Below, one piece after another: positions 10,959-22,138 of a stretch of DNA of 48,300 nt; within the stretch, counting starts at the first letter, position 1, and each line of letters begins with the position of its first letter. The stretch is from Gymnopilus junonius. Lineage: Eukaryota; Basidiomycota; Agaricomycetes; Agaricales; Galerinaceae. The stretch covers positions 1-48,300 of the forward strand of contig JADNYJ010000259.1 in assembly GCA_015501075.1 (NCBI GenBank). Reading direction: 5' to 3'. The notes under the pieces were generated by a model. It made no database searches. It saw only the letters and a program-made list of their open reading frames with translations, and had not been told where the DNA came from. Made by a program: the position numbers and the translations under genes.

Positions 10959-11923
10959 TAACGTATGGTTGTCCACTTGGCACAACGAATACATTAGGTC
11001 CTCCGAAGCTGGTGTGGGTACTTCTCCTATATGTAGCCGACATGAAATCTCGACAACATGGAGCAGTTTTGCGCTATAAGCATCAATGGCTTAATAGTAG
11101 ATATGAGCTTTCTTATCATGTTGAATGGTAAGGGACTAAATAGTGCAGAAAACTCAAATTTCGACCTTTCTTTTGCTCATAAGAGTAGGGGGGAATATCA
11201 TCGATCAAGAAAGAGACGCACAAAATTTAAAGTGATGATGAGCAGTAGGAAATACGCTGACGCTTTACTTCACCTGAGAATTCCTTTTGGTGAGAATGAC
11301 GGAACTAATTACCAATGAATTCTAAGGCGGTGACACTTAAGTTATCTCTCACACAAAGTTCTTGTTAAGACAATTTACTTGTGCACTTGTGGCGGTTTCC
11401 TGCTTATGACAGGCTAAAAAAAGATGAATAGAATTTTTGATGGACTCTGAGTCTCTGATGGAACGACTATCAGAGTGGAGCCGTGAAGCCCGCTTTTCAC
11501 AATAAGGGATCTAGTTACGGTTTAATTTTTACTTCGGCGCTTTTTGGATGTTTCTTGCGTTTGCATAAGCTAAAAAAAAGAAATTTGTGAAACTCCTGAT
11601 GCATAAACGACCCCCTCAGAGCCTACCCTCTCTGCGATAGACGTTCTGAAAGATGAAAAGCTCATCAACGAGGGGGCTACGGGTCCGAGAAAATGATGGA
11701 TGGATGGATGGATGGATGGTAACACCGGCCGGTGTTCAGGAATGGACCATACCGCATGGTTAAGCTTCGCCTCACCGCTGGCAGGAGTCAGCGCTATGTT
11801 TAAATCTATCACCGTCACTATCACCTGTGCGTTGCATGGCATTTCGAAAAAAAAAGCCACAGATTTATATACAACTGATTCCACTGATTCAACTCCCTCA
11901 ACCTTGCCCCACAACCTGCGATT
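10959..11923. other. Intergenic region upstream of F-box D with (ATGG)n and a TATA-like box
   Basis: No gene is supported. There is an (ATGG)n microsatellite at about 11696-11719 and a TATA-like 'tttatataca' at about 11863-11872, roughly 55 bp before the ATG of copy D, which could act as its core promoter. Confidence 0.45.
11696..11719 (+). repeat. (ATGG)n microsatellite
   Basis: Six tandem tetranucleotide units. Confidence 0.9.
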
Positions 11924-13734
11924 ATGGCCTTCACCACTCTTCCTAAAGAAACACTCGAACAAATTATGTCACACTTAGATTATCGCTCTCTCCTCCGTTT
12001 CGGATCTGTGAGCTTTGGTTTTCTCCAGTAATGTCTTTCTTATTGAATTCACCGTTCAGGCTTGTCGACTGCTTTACGAAATTCGGAAGGCCTCGCCAGA
12101 ACTGCAGTGTTTTGTTGAACTTAGCATGGACGGCCTACAAATGCCTCTTGTAACTTCTTCTACCTCTCACGCTGAACTGCTCTCTCGTCTACGTGACCTG
12201 CGTATCTCATGGGCAGGCCTTGACTGGAAACGGTTCACAGAAATAGAAATCCAGAATGAGCAGTTCCCAATGGTCTGCGAGTTTGCAGGAGGAGTATTCG
12301 CAGTTTCAGACAGACAAGGACTCAGATTCATCTCACTGCCTTCTCCTACAAAGGACAGCCGCACTATTGAGCATTCTTCGTTGGGATTTCCCATCCAGGA
12401 TTTTGCTATTGATCCGGCCCAAGATCTGATCATTATCTTCGAGGGCGATGGAAGGCATGTGGTCCATTAGGTCATATTCAAATATTGTTTTATTTGACGC
12501 CCTTGATCCAGCCTATATTCACTCGCTCGCCTTCACATTCGAACAATATCAACCAATGAATCACACCCTAATGCATCACAAGGAATTTTGGAGTTCAGCA
12601 CCGGCATTTCTAACGGCACGATATCCAGAACTGCAGTAGCGATTGCTATGGATGTTGTTGCTCTATACATTTATGACTTTCGTTACACTTTCAGACCGAG
12701 ATTGTTAATTTGGAACTGGAAAAATGGAATCTTGATACAAGTACGTAAACACATTCTCTATTTCGTCTAAAACTTTGCTTATCGAGTTTTACTTAAACAG
12801 AGGATTTGGATTTCATGATCTCCAACTACTATTTCTCACTCCTGAACCGAGATTCGTTCGCCATTACTTCAGACTATCAAGGAGGTGCCATTATGGTGTA
12901 CTCGTTTGATCCCTGTGCAACTGGTCCATCACCATATTGTCTCTGCGCAGTTCTTAATCTTCCAGAATTAGCATTAAACATCACCGTTGCTCAACTCAGC
13001 ATCCAATCGGAGTCTATATCGTCCGGTTATCCAGAGGTCTCGACGTTCTCAAGTTCTCCAGAGTCACAATTATTAATGCTGTGTCTCGAATATCATATAT
13101 CAGAGGACTGGGACATGCCAGTGCGGTCATCTTACCATTGTCTTTTTGTCTATAAGCGAACACTTCTGGACTATGTCGATCGTTTCCGCCGAGAAGAAGA
13201 GCTGAAAGGAGCTGGTAATGCTCAAAGTCTTGAGGTGGATTGGGGTTCCTGGGGCGAGATGAACACAAGGCTCATAAATCGTATATTCCCCCCATTGTGG
13301 GTGAGGTGAGTGCTACCCTTTAATTTCCACCAATTTTCTCCTCTGAGAGCCTAGGTCATTTGGCAGGTCCGTACACGGACAACGCGCCATATTCAATTTC
13401 CACGATGATCAATCGATAGACGTTTTGAATTTCAACCTTACTTCGTCTGCTTTGGTTTCCGACGAAGTTTCCAACTTGGAACTACATGATGAACCCTCGT
13501 CCTTCAAAGGTCCATTATTCCGGAACGTCGTGTGCACGAGGCTTCCCTACTATTCAACTACTCGTACGGTTAACGAGAACTTTAATTTTTGCATGATTGA
13601 TGAAGAGAGGATCGTAGGCATGGAGACAAAGGTAAGATTTTCTGATAATAGCAGGAATATATTAACGTCCTGACTGTTGTCGAACCTACTTTCCTCCGAT
13701 AAAGAGTCCAACCTTATACGTTTACGGATTTTGA
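11924..13734 (+). CDS. F-box protein with propeller-like body, copy D (intact; one GC-AG intron)
   Basis: Exons 11924-12007, 12060-12454, 12512-12740, 12803-13305, 13367-13631 and 13705-13734 join in the family phases to 501 residues with no stop. The F-box is 'TLPKETLEQIMSHLDYRSLL' ... 'ACRLLYEI' (about residues 4-38). The body has 'GLRFISLPSPT', 'DFAIDPAQDLIIIFE', 'LARLHIRTIS', 'VAIAMDVVALYIYD', 'LLIWNWKNGILI', 'HCLFVYKRTLLDYVDRF', 'VDWGSWGEMNTRL', 'VHGQRAIF', 'LPYYSTTRTV' and 'MIDEERIVGM'; the last micro-exon encodes 'SPTLYVYGF'. Intron 2 uses donor AG|GCATGT where the sister genes have GTACGT, GTGCGA or GTGGGC; without it exon 3 would not read. It lies tail to tail with copy E, 253 bp apart. 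The likely role is SCF substrate adaptor. Confidence 0.83.
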
Positions 13735-13987
13735 TTTTGATTTCTTCATTTCTATTTCTTTCGGAGCTTCCAAGGAACGTCATGACCCCTTATTTAACGC
13801 TACCGCCCGGTACACGATATCCAGTTCCGTATATGCTTAGAAGTAATTCAACACACATCGTAACAAAGTAGAAATCAGATTCAAGATGTGGTTCCCTTCT
13901 GATAGGGCTGGCGCCGGTGAGCCTGCTATCCTCGAACAGAATATCAGCGCTTTCAGATATAGCGCTTAGATCAAGTAGATTGCATAG

Positions 13988-15732
13988 TTAGCGTGAAAAA
14001 TCATAGATATAAAGGGCCATATTGTTTGCTTCAACCTAAGATAAAGGTTGCATCTCAGCGTAAGTATCTGACCTATGTTGCAAAGGACATCGAAAAAGAC
14101 CTTACCTTCTTCAGTCCTATGATCCTTTCAGTGTCAATCATACAATTCAGGAAACGTTCCCCTAATTCACAACTGGTCGAATAGTAAGGAAGCCGTGTGG
14201 AGATGTTGTATGGATACTCAGATGATGGCTCGTCGTGCAGGCGATATGTGGGAACCTCGGAAATAGACATCGATAAGGGCATGTTGAAATTGAGAATTGT
14301 AATGGAGTGGGTGTTTGAATTATAGAGCGCGATACGCTCGCCATGAACGCAAAGATTACTATAAAACACAAATTATAGTGGGCTTAAGGGAAAGAATAAA
14401 CCAGGAGGGTTGCGGGTACGTACCTTCTGCCTGACGTAGTCTTCAGGAATCTCGTATTCATTTCACCCCACCTTTTCCATTCCACATCCGGAACTCCCAT
14501 GTCGACGTGTTGGAATTGATTAATATAACCGAGAAAAGTACGCTTGTGGACGAAAAAACTGCACTGCTCCGACAGTCCAGGAATGCAGCTGTCGATGGCA
14601 TAACGTGCTGATAGAACGACCATATGCGAATCTGGAGGGTTACAAAATGATAAATTTTCGCAATGTCCAGAGTGTATGGGACTTGAGTGGATATCAAGTT
14701 GGTAGAGGATGGCAATGCTGGTAGGAACTGATGGTAGACGAAGTATTGCACAGAGAACTGGGATTGATAAGCCGGGGCGCGGTAGGTTCGAAAGAGTAAA
14801 GGTACAGGGTGCCGTTTCCACCTGCGGCGGTGAGCATAAAAGAATTTTGGTTTAGGAAGGCGAAACTAGATATGGACTCGGAGAGTTTTTCCCTAATGAA
14901 GTTTGAATCCTTAGTCAAATATCGTCAGCAAGATTGATCTCGAGATAAGGCAGAAGGTGCATACATATATCAGGTTTCCTGTCTTCCAGTTCCAAATCAA
15001 AAGCCTGGGTCTTACATAGCCAAAGCCTTTGTTGATGAATAGACCGATGGCATCTCCAGCAACCTCGAGTGAGATTGGGTCCCCCGGGACCAGTGCCAAA
15101 TTCTAAAACGTTTTGCATTGCGAGAGGGTGAGTTTGAATTGCATCGGGCGATAAAGTTTGAATATGAAGTCGACTAGGTAATTCTTATTAGATATCTAGC
15201 AAAGCTGAAGATTTGACATACGCCCACCCTGCCTCTAAGATGATAAGGAGATCTTGTGTAGGATCGATGACGAAATCTTTGATACGGAACCCAACCGGAC
15301 GTTCGAATTTTCGAGGACTCATCGTTGAGGAAGGGAGAAAGAAGAAATCTATTCCCTGGGCACTTATCACCGCAAAGACTCCCGCTACGAACCTGTATAT
15401 GTTGCGGTAGGTCTCAATGTTTACTTTCGTCAATCGACTCCATTCTAACTTTGCCCATGATAGAACGAAAGCTCGCGGAGACGGGTCAGACGGTCGAGTA
15501 TGACGTATTGGTAAAAGATTCCTTGAATCCATCCATAGCAAGTTCGATTGCATATTCCAATTCTGTAGCGTTTTTGCGTATTTCATTGAGCAATCGGCAC
15601 GTCTGAGGGAGGTATAAGATACTGGATATATGAGGAAATTAGGCTCACTGATCCACAGCGAAGGAGAGATCGAGTGTCCAAGTTCTTCAAAATCTCGATA
15701 AGTATCTCTTGAGGAAAATCAGTGACGGTCAT
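13988..15732 (-). pseudogene. F-box protein gene, copy E (frameshifted)
   Basis: The F-box exon 15732-15649 encodes 'MTVTDFPQEILIEILKNLD' and exon 2 starts at 15602 ('TCRLLNEI'). All family blocks can be found: 'FFFLPSSTM', 'DFVIDPTQDLLIILE', 'RLHIQTLS', 'AIGLFI', 'LLIWNWKTGNLIYV', 'CSFFVHKRTFLGYI', 'GEMNTRF', 'CVHGERIALY', 'LPYYSTSCEL', 'MIDTERIIGL', and the final micro-exon 'MALYIYDFSR' ending at 13988. The reading frame breaks at least three times: a net shift in exon 2 around 15465-15500 (first frame hits TGA), a run of five C/G at 15081-15085 where four restore 'GTGPGDPISLEVAGD', and a run of four at 14773-14776 where three restore 'PTAPGLSIPVL'. Splice sites remain plausible. It is either a young pseudogene or a copy with homopolymer sequence errors. 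Confidence 0.75.
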
Positions 15733-17255
15733 GATCGAGAGAAGGAAAGGAAGGCTTGCCTTCGGGAGATTCCGTGTCTTGAGATCGTAATCGATTTTCC
15801 ACGAATATAGTAACGTTTAGTAGTTCTACCCGGGACTAACATACCCAATGCATCGTCGAATCACCCTAAGACTTGGTTCAAAGTTGTTAAGCTGAATGGC
15901 CTCACGTATGCTAAAATTTACGACTCTATCTTTGACATATGAACGGTTAAAATCAAAATTTGTCCTGAGACTTGACGCCTGTTCTCATCTCCTATAATTT
16001 ATTTTACGTCCGACCGCTAAGGGAGCGTTATATGAAACAGAACAAAATTCACCCATGACGTACCATCCATCATCCACCAGTACAATCCCCGCGCAATCGT
16101 GCAGTTTTCAATCAATCCAACCAGGCTCGAGCACTAATCTTCAGCTATATCCTACCGAGATGGACCTACGTGGTGTAAGCTGGTTGAAAGATCGAATGAA
16201 CAGGTAGGGGATGAAGGACAGCAAAGTGGAAGGTAGCTGAGGTAGCTGGCAGGTTCCGATTCGTCTTCGCTTGTGGGATATGAAAGACGTACATATAGAG
16301 ACCTATATACGAAGTGAGTTGGCATACCAACACCCTCAGAAAAGAGACGACCCTTACGACTCAGGACTCGGGGTAAACTTGTCGTAACGGAGGTACCGTA
16401 GAGGCAGGGTAAAGAGGCAGGGTAAAGAGGCAGGGTAAAGAGGCTACGTGTAGGACAACTTACTACCGTGAAACGATGATATGTCCGAGAAAGTGGTTCG
16501 CCAATAACTATTCATTTGCGAAGGTGCCAGTCAGTATCGAATCGCATCAAGTGTGGAGTGGCATGTAGGCTGTCGATCTTTCAGGTTGCCTGTATGCGAA
16601 GTGCTGGTGAATTGCGGTCCGAAGTAAAGCTATTTAGGAGAACATACCACGGCCAGAAAGAATACTGCATCGGCAATTAGAAGTAGATCTAAGATCTCGT
16701 CATTATAAAGTCAGCCAGGTTTCCTTGTGCATTGGAAGGATAAACTTGCCTTATAAACTAATACGCGTCGCCAAATACCCAAAATCCGAAATTGAATACG
16801 CCGGTAGCATATCTCAAAACAAGGTCATGATGACTGTCCTACAGACTGATGATGACGTCGAGACTGTGGCGGAATTTGTTGATCTATACAAGGTCGCATA
16901 TATGCAGCGTATGGGTGAGCCATGGCTCAAAATGATAGGAAATACGTATGGACGTACCAGGGACCAAAAGTTAAGCCACGTCCGCATCGCCCCTTATGCA
17001 TTACACTTGATTCACGGCTTTGCCCTTTGTTTATTGAGTTATGGGTAAACGTAGGAGAATCGTGGCCTATATCAGCTAACTCCTGAGAAGACGGAAACCA
17101 TCAAGCACAGAGAGACATCCTGAGCTTTGCAAGAAAGCAGAGGGAGAGCTCAGAGCTCAGAATCAAGGTGACGAAAATTTCTCTTTGTCAAAGTACACGT
17201 GCGTGATTATTATGCAATCATTTTCCTATCCAGAAGGACATAACGACAAGGCTTC
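15733..17255. other. Gene-free stretch upstream of copy E with a 13-bp tandem repeat
   Basis: The first 150 bp are the presumed promoter of E. A 13-bp unit is repeated three times at 16401-16439. An ORF at 16725-17048 (plus, 107 codons) starts with a good ATG and is open, but I recognise no domain or family and it shows no intron, so I do not call it a gene. Confidence 0.4.
16401..16444 (+). repeat. Short tandem repeat, 13-bp unit, three copies plus 5 bp
   Basis: The unit gaggcagggtaaa is perfectly repeated three times and followed by gaggc. Confidence 0.92.
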
Positions 17256-17257
17256 CT

Positions 17258-17346
17258 AATCATTCAACAAGTTGTGCCATTGGTAAGGAACACAAGTTTT
17301 ATTCTTGGATGATTGACGAAGAGAGGATAATAAGACTAGAGGTAAC
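17258..17346 (+). pseudogene. F-box family scrap (exon 5 end)
   Basis: On the plus strand 'GKEHKFYSWMIDEERIIRLE' is followed by a GTAACA donor-like site. It matches the conserved 'ENFNFCMIDEERIVGM' end of exon 5 in copies B, D, E and H. Nothing else of the gene remains on either side. It shows that a further copy was once present between E and the NRPS relic. Confidence 0.7.
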
Positions 17347-17799
17347 ATTCTCTTCTGATAATAGCCCAAGACGACTGCAAAATATTTTCTTTCTACAATA
17401 CTAGATTTCGCATCCTCGCAAATCTCGTTGACATCCTCTAAATTGACCTCAGAGATGAGGTGAGGGAAATGCGGCATTATGAAAGGAAGCTTTGACAGGT
17501 AGATGGCGCATTGGTCAGAGAAGATTTGTGTAGAGTCGAGAAGACATCCTTTAGCGTCAGGATATCATGATCCGAAAAGACAAAGGGTTATAAATTACCT
17601 GTGGTGGTGGTAAGTTTGAAAGTTAGATACAAATAAGGAAGTAACTTACTCCAATAGATACAGATTCCTGACCCTCAAGAAAGCAGAAAAACAAGTCGTA
17701 CACTCCTTCAACAGGATACAAGCCGCATTCCGAGCGTGACAGCTTGGGCGAGAAGGTAATCGCAACCTGAGCAGGAGGAACACGAAGCCCAATTTAACG

Positions 17800-19091
17800 A
17801 TGTGCATTGACGACGTCCGGGTACGAAAATCGTTCATATTTCTTGCCAGTGGAAATTTGTTTCAATATCAATCGAACAAGGGCGTCGAATGTAAGTAATT
17901 GCGAAGAGAGAACGTCAGCAAGAGGGATTCGGATCGGAGCGGCATTGGCAAATTGTCCCACGGCGTTTTCCGTTCTGCCGACCGTCCCCTGAAGGCGACC
18001 ATCACTGCGTGATCTCCTCCTCCATCTGGCTCAGAAATTGACCGAACGACTACACCAAGAAGAGCGACTGCGGCACGGAACCGGGATGTATGGAAGCAAT
18101 TTCCCTAGTTCCGTAGTTCCTATGAAAACTCTGAGGTGAGAATCTGGATCCCGCGCATTGTTAATACTCACACTATTTGAGAACTCTAACCAGGTTTGTA
18201 TCTTGCGATAGGACTCTTTGTCGGAAGAGGCGCCTTGGTCTAACATTCCAGGATTTACTTAACAAAAACGCTTTGGCCAGATGAAATGCCGGTGAATCGA
18301 GAAATACATTCTAAGCAGCGAAGGTTGTGTCAGTGACCTTTCCTTACTTGAAAAAGATAATGGACGAACCTCGAGAAGGTGAGCTCGATAGAAGGGCTGA
18401 AACTTCTGCTCTTGGGGGGTGCTATCCTTCCCAGCCAATAGCTCTAAAATTTCCTGCGACAATTGACTCATGCTCTTACCATTGATCGCTATGTGATGCG
18501 CTACCTAGTACACCTCGATGACATCTGCGCCAATCACGAGGAACCAACGAGCAACAAATGTAGCTGAAATTTCGACAGTTGCACGAAGAATGCTGTTTAT
18601 TTTAGCCTCTGCTTGAGGTCCATCAGATTTTTTAATGATCTGGAATGATGGCGAAGCCGACGTTGGACCATGTTCTGCTACAAATGGTCTTCGATGATTC
18701 TTATCAATGTCATGAAAGGTGGAACGGGGCATTGCATGGCAACTGGTAAGGGTTGTTACTGCTGTTAAAACCAACTTCTGAATTTAATAGAATAGGTCAA
18801 ATGCATAAAGTACGAACCTTTGTGCAGTTCCTCGAAGGAACAGCCGAACTCTTTTGTCTGCCATCAAAATGTGAACTTGAGCGTGAGGTTATAATGGGTG
18901 GCCTCAACTTTAAGACGGTACGCTCGCCATAGACCTTCCTGCGACTTCGTCATCGGAAAAGTAGCCTCCATGTCGGGACTGAGCCTCCTATCTTGAGGTG
19001 TTATCTTGGAGTCCGCATTACCTGACCGCTCTGGTCCCGTAATAAAAGGTATGTTCACTGCAATCATGATTAGATGGGTTGACATCTCCAC
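17800..19091 (-). pseudogene. Orphan condensation (C) domain of an NRPS-like protein, broken
   Basis: Read on the minus strand, the motifs come in the order expected for a condensation domain. At about 18970-18870, 'FPMTKSQEGLWRAYRL' followed by 'THYNLTLKFTF' fits core C1. At about 18500-18475, 'VAHHIAINGKSMSQLSQEIL' fits C3 (HHxxxDG, here with N for D), followed by 'PFYRAHLLEV' and, after an intron-like gap, 'VFLDSPAFHLAKAFLL'. At about 17975-17810, 'AVGQFANAAPIRIPLADVL', 'ALVRLILKQIS' and 'YERFSYPDVVNAH' fit C5 and the domain end. C domains form the peptide or ester bond in non-ribosomal synthesis. No adenylation or carrier domain follows. A TAG at 18505-18507 lies directly before 'VAHH', where the family has an aliphatic residue, and several frame changes are needed. 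It is a decayed fragment; intron borders are not resolved. Confidence 0.65.
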
Positions 19092-19934
19092 CCGACCGTC
19101 TTTTAAAGTCCTTAGTCCTTCAGTTAAAATGATATATTCTGTCTTTTTTGTAATTCTTCGTGCTTACATCTGAAGAATCCATAGTCAAAGAAGCTTACTA
19201 TACGGTATTGGTAACGTTGCTATTTACTACACAAGAATACAGAGCATCGGATCTGCGTACGGGCTGGTACGGTAAATGGTCTGTACACCCCCAGTTCTAT
19301 GAAGATAACAAATAAGGCTTGACAACTGTTGATTAGCACCGGTGGATTAAATAGGCGATACACTCGGCGACGATCTACTACGGGTGGACGTTATCATTGT
19401 TATGCTGAAGAGCATCAGAACTTTTCGGCCAAGAAAAATCTATGGTCCGTGAATAGTGGAGATGCGCAGGTCTTTATGTTTTCGCAAGATCCCATTTTTA
19501 TCGGAGTAAGGACAATTTATAACAAGACCTCAACACAATGATAAAGATGATGAGCGTATTTTACGTGGCTTGTGTCATTTAACAATCTTGAGATGACGTT
19601 AGAATCATATCAATATTCTGTGACTCCAATCAATCGCAACAGAGTTTCTTCCCAGCGTGCGCCACTGATTTGCCACTGATTAGCTTCTTCTTTTGTGTTT
19701 ATTGAGGGAGTGAGCAGGCTAGTCTTGATTTTGAGAAAGATCTATTTGATATGGCCGTGGTCTCTAATAGCAGGATAGCACATAGCATAGATTGAATGTC
19801 GGAATAAAAGAAAGAAATATTGATCGGCTAGCCCAGATTCTATGCCTGCGTATTGAACGGCTCGAATTTCAACTTGAAGGTTTGAACAACTTGACAAGGA
19901 ACAAAGTGAACAACTTATCTAGTCAACGTCATAA
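19092..19934. other. Gap between the NRPS relic and F-box G; nothing recognised
   Basis: AT-rich sequence with short ORFs (for example 19329-19541 plus) that have no recognisable domain. I saw no repeat or RNA gene here. Confidence 0.4.
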
Positions 19935-20908
19935 TTAAAACTCATAGACACACACGCTCATTTTATTATCTTCGTCTACCTAAGATAAAGGGTCAGAAAC
20001 AGCGTAAGTAACCGACATTCCGAGTAGGATTTATATCACACCCTTTAACCCTATAATCCTTTCCGCATCAATCATATAATTGGAAAAGTATTCCCCAAAC
20101 GAACACGTTGTTGAATAGTATGGAAGTCGACTGACGATACTGTATGGCTCCTCAAAGGACGGCTCAGCATGCAGGTCAAAGCTGGGAGCTTTGGCGGAAA
20201 CTGAGGTTGAAGATGGTATGTTAAAATTGAGAACTTCGACAGTGTCCTCTTCATAACTGATTATGACACGTTGTCCGTAAACGCAAGTAAAACTGGTCGG
20301 ATATGAGGAATAAATAAATAAGGAAAGTGAAAGCTGCAGACACGCACCTTTAGAATTGTAGCATCGGACGTACTCTGGATTCCTTTCCCACACGACAAGC
20401 AGATCTTGAGTAGGGTCAATAGCGAAGGTGCTGATCTCAGATCCAATACGATGCTCCGGCGATGGTAATTCCTAGTCGAAGTAGGTAGCCAAGTGAAACT
20501 TATCTTCTCGCCATTTGTCATAGCGAATACTCCTGCTACGAGCCTATATATTCTGATATGGTTCCGTTTAACATGAAGATCCACCTCTGTTGTTCGTTTC
20601 CAGACCAATTTCGCCCAGGAAAGCCGCAGCTCACAGTGCATACGAGCCAGAAGATCGGTGTAGGATGTCTTGATAACGCGCTCACTAAACCCATCCATGG
20701 CCAGGTCGATGGTATATCTCAATTCTGGAGTGGTTACACAGATTTCATAAATCATTCTACATGTCTTCCCTCGAGAGGCAGTAAGCCTGATAGATAACGA
20801 AAAAGAGAAAAGAAATATGCGTACTGATCCACAGCAAAGAAGAGATTTAGTGTCCAAGCCTTTCAGAATTTCAATGAGTATCTCTTGAGGGACTTCGGTG
20901 AGGGTCAT
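19935..20908 (-). pseudogene. F-box protein gene, copy G (internal deletion and frameshift)
   Basis: Exon 1 (20908-20825) encodes 'MTLTEVPQEILIEILKGLD' and exon 2 'TCRMIYEI' ... 'RIYRLVAGVFAMTNGEKISF' 'TWLPTSTRN'. A one-base loss near 20460-20480 then shifts the frame; in the next frame the sequence resumes 'SPEHRIGSEISTFAIDPTQD' and 'LLVVWE'. Right after the old exon-2 donor area the sequence jumps to the end of exon 4 ('YNSK' and a GTGCGT donor), so exon 3 and nearly all of exon 4 are deleted. Exon 5 follows ('CVYGQRVIISYEED', 'LPYYSTTCSFGEYF', 'MIDAERIIGLK'), then the micro-exon 'VDEDNKMSVCVYEF' ending at 19935. The WNW and VHKRT blocks are gone. Confidence 0.75.
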
Positions 20909-22138
20909 GATATGCAGGAGAAGTAGAAGTATGTTGAATCGACAGAAATTAACATACGAATACGGGAAGCATGGTATGGACAGCTCTCGCTTCCGGTTGA
21001 TTGTGCGCTTGAGCGTCAAAGACGCCTCTTTTGAGCTGTCCGTACTCGGATAAATGCACCGGACGGTCTATTTATGTCGTATTCAATGAAAAGTTGCTTC
21101 GAAACTAAGCTACTTTTACTGATATCTAACTGATATTGGATAACGGCCCTTGACGACATATATACTGTATCCGGCCCGGTAACGGGTCACACTGGGTAAC
21201 GGGTCAAAAGCGATTTGCTTGACCAATTCTGAGAATTTTTACAAGCGGTTTTTTGAGCTTAATAGTAAAAACGTAGTAGTATATAGATTACATGAGTTTT
21301 CCCAAAAAAATTGCATTTTTTCCACTCAAAATGGCCGATATTTTTTCTTGGTCCTAAATTCTGACCCAAAAATTGACACAAATGTAGCCTTGGCGGAAGA
21401 CTGAAAGCACTGGGAGCCGTATAAACCTGCCTGAAATTTCCTCCAGTATGGAGAAGTACGATTGTACAATTTGTTTTGGAGGAAATGGAGCAGATATTGT
21501 GTGAGCACCATGACAATCATGTGGGTCAGATGCCAAAAAGAGGGATTTTCAGCTACATTGTTGAGAGAATTAATCACTCATTACCCACTTTACAAAGATC
21601 AAGGCTAGCATATAATATCTCCTATTTTCAAAGTATCTACTACGATTTTTTTCATATTTTTAGAGTAAGAACTGAGCGTGAACGACCGTCACCAATTTGC
21701 TTCACTCTACGCATTGCGCTAAATATATCCCATTTAGGTCTGATCAAATGATAATTGGTAATGTAACCCATGTGACCCGTTTCCCAGGTTTCGGGTCAAT
21801 TTGGGACTCTCCTCTGCAAAATATTCACTACCCAAGACAGAGCATTCCTAATTTTTTTTAAACCTTGTAGAAGCATCCCTCACCTCTGTGGTCACATATT
21901 GGTCAAAAAACTAAGTGAATATCTTTACTCAGTGGAAAGCAATCTGCGAAAAGGTGCTGGGCTGACCCGTTACCGGGCTGGATATAGTAGGTATGAATCA
22001 CTCTTACCTGTCGTTGCAAAACACTGGTGAGAATTTACAGTCATTATTTTGGTGACACACTGATTCTCGGTTACAGGGCCAAGTAAGTAGGACTCCTCAG
22101 TATATGGATGCAATTCTACACTTGACCTGCTTCGTAAG
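20909..22138. other. Spacer between F-box G and H, mostly a TIR element
   Basis: About 250 bp of G upstream sequence comes first, then a terminal-inverted-repeat element at 21165-21987 (separate entry), then about 150 bp of H 3' flank. No gene is supported. Confidence 0.5.
21165..21987. mobile_element. Non-autonomous DNA transposon of 823 bp with TA target duplication
   Basis: The left end TA|CTGTATCCGGCCCGGTAACG and the reverse complement of the right end TA|CTATATCCAGCCCGGTAACG match over about 25 bp (two differences), continuing into GGGTCA on both sides. TA dinucleotides flank both ends (21163-21164 and 21988-21989), as for Tc1/mariner-like insertions. Further 'gacccgtt' or 'aacgggtc' motifs lie just inside both ends. 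No transposase-like ORF is present. The superfamily is inferred only from the TA flanks. Confidence 0.7.

Noticed and set aside
16725..17048. 107-codon plus-strand ORF upstream of the NRPS relic
   Set aside because: Open and begins with ATG, but no recognisable domain, no intron, and it lies in a decayed region; kept only as a note.
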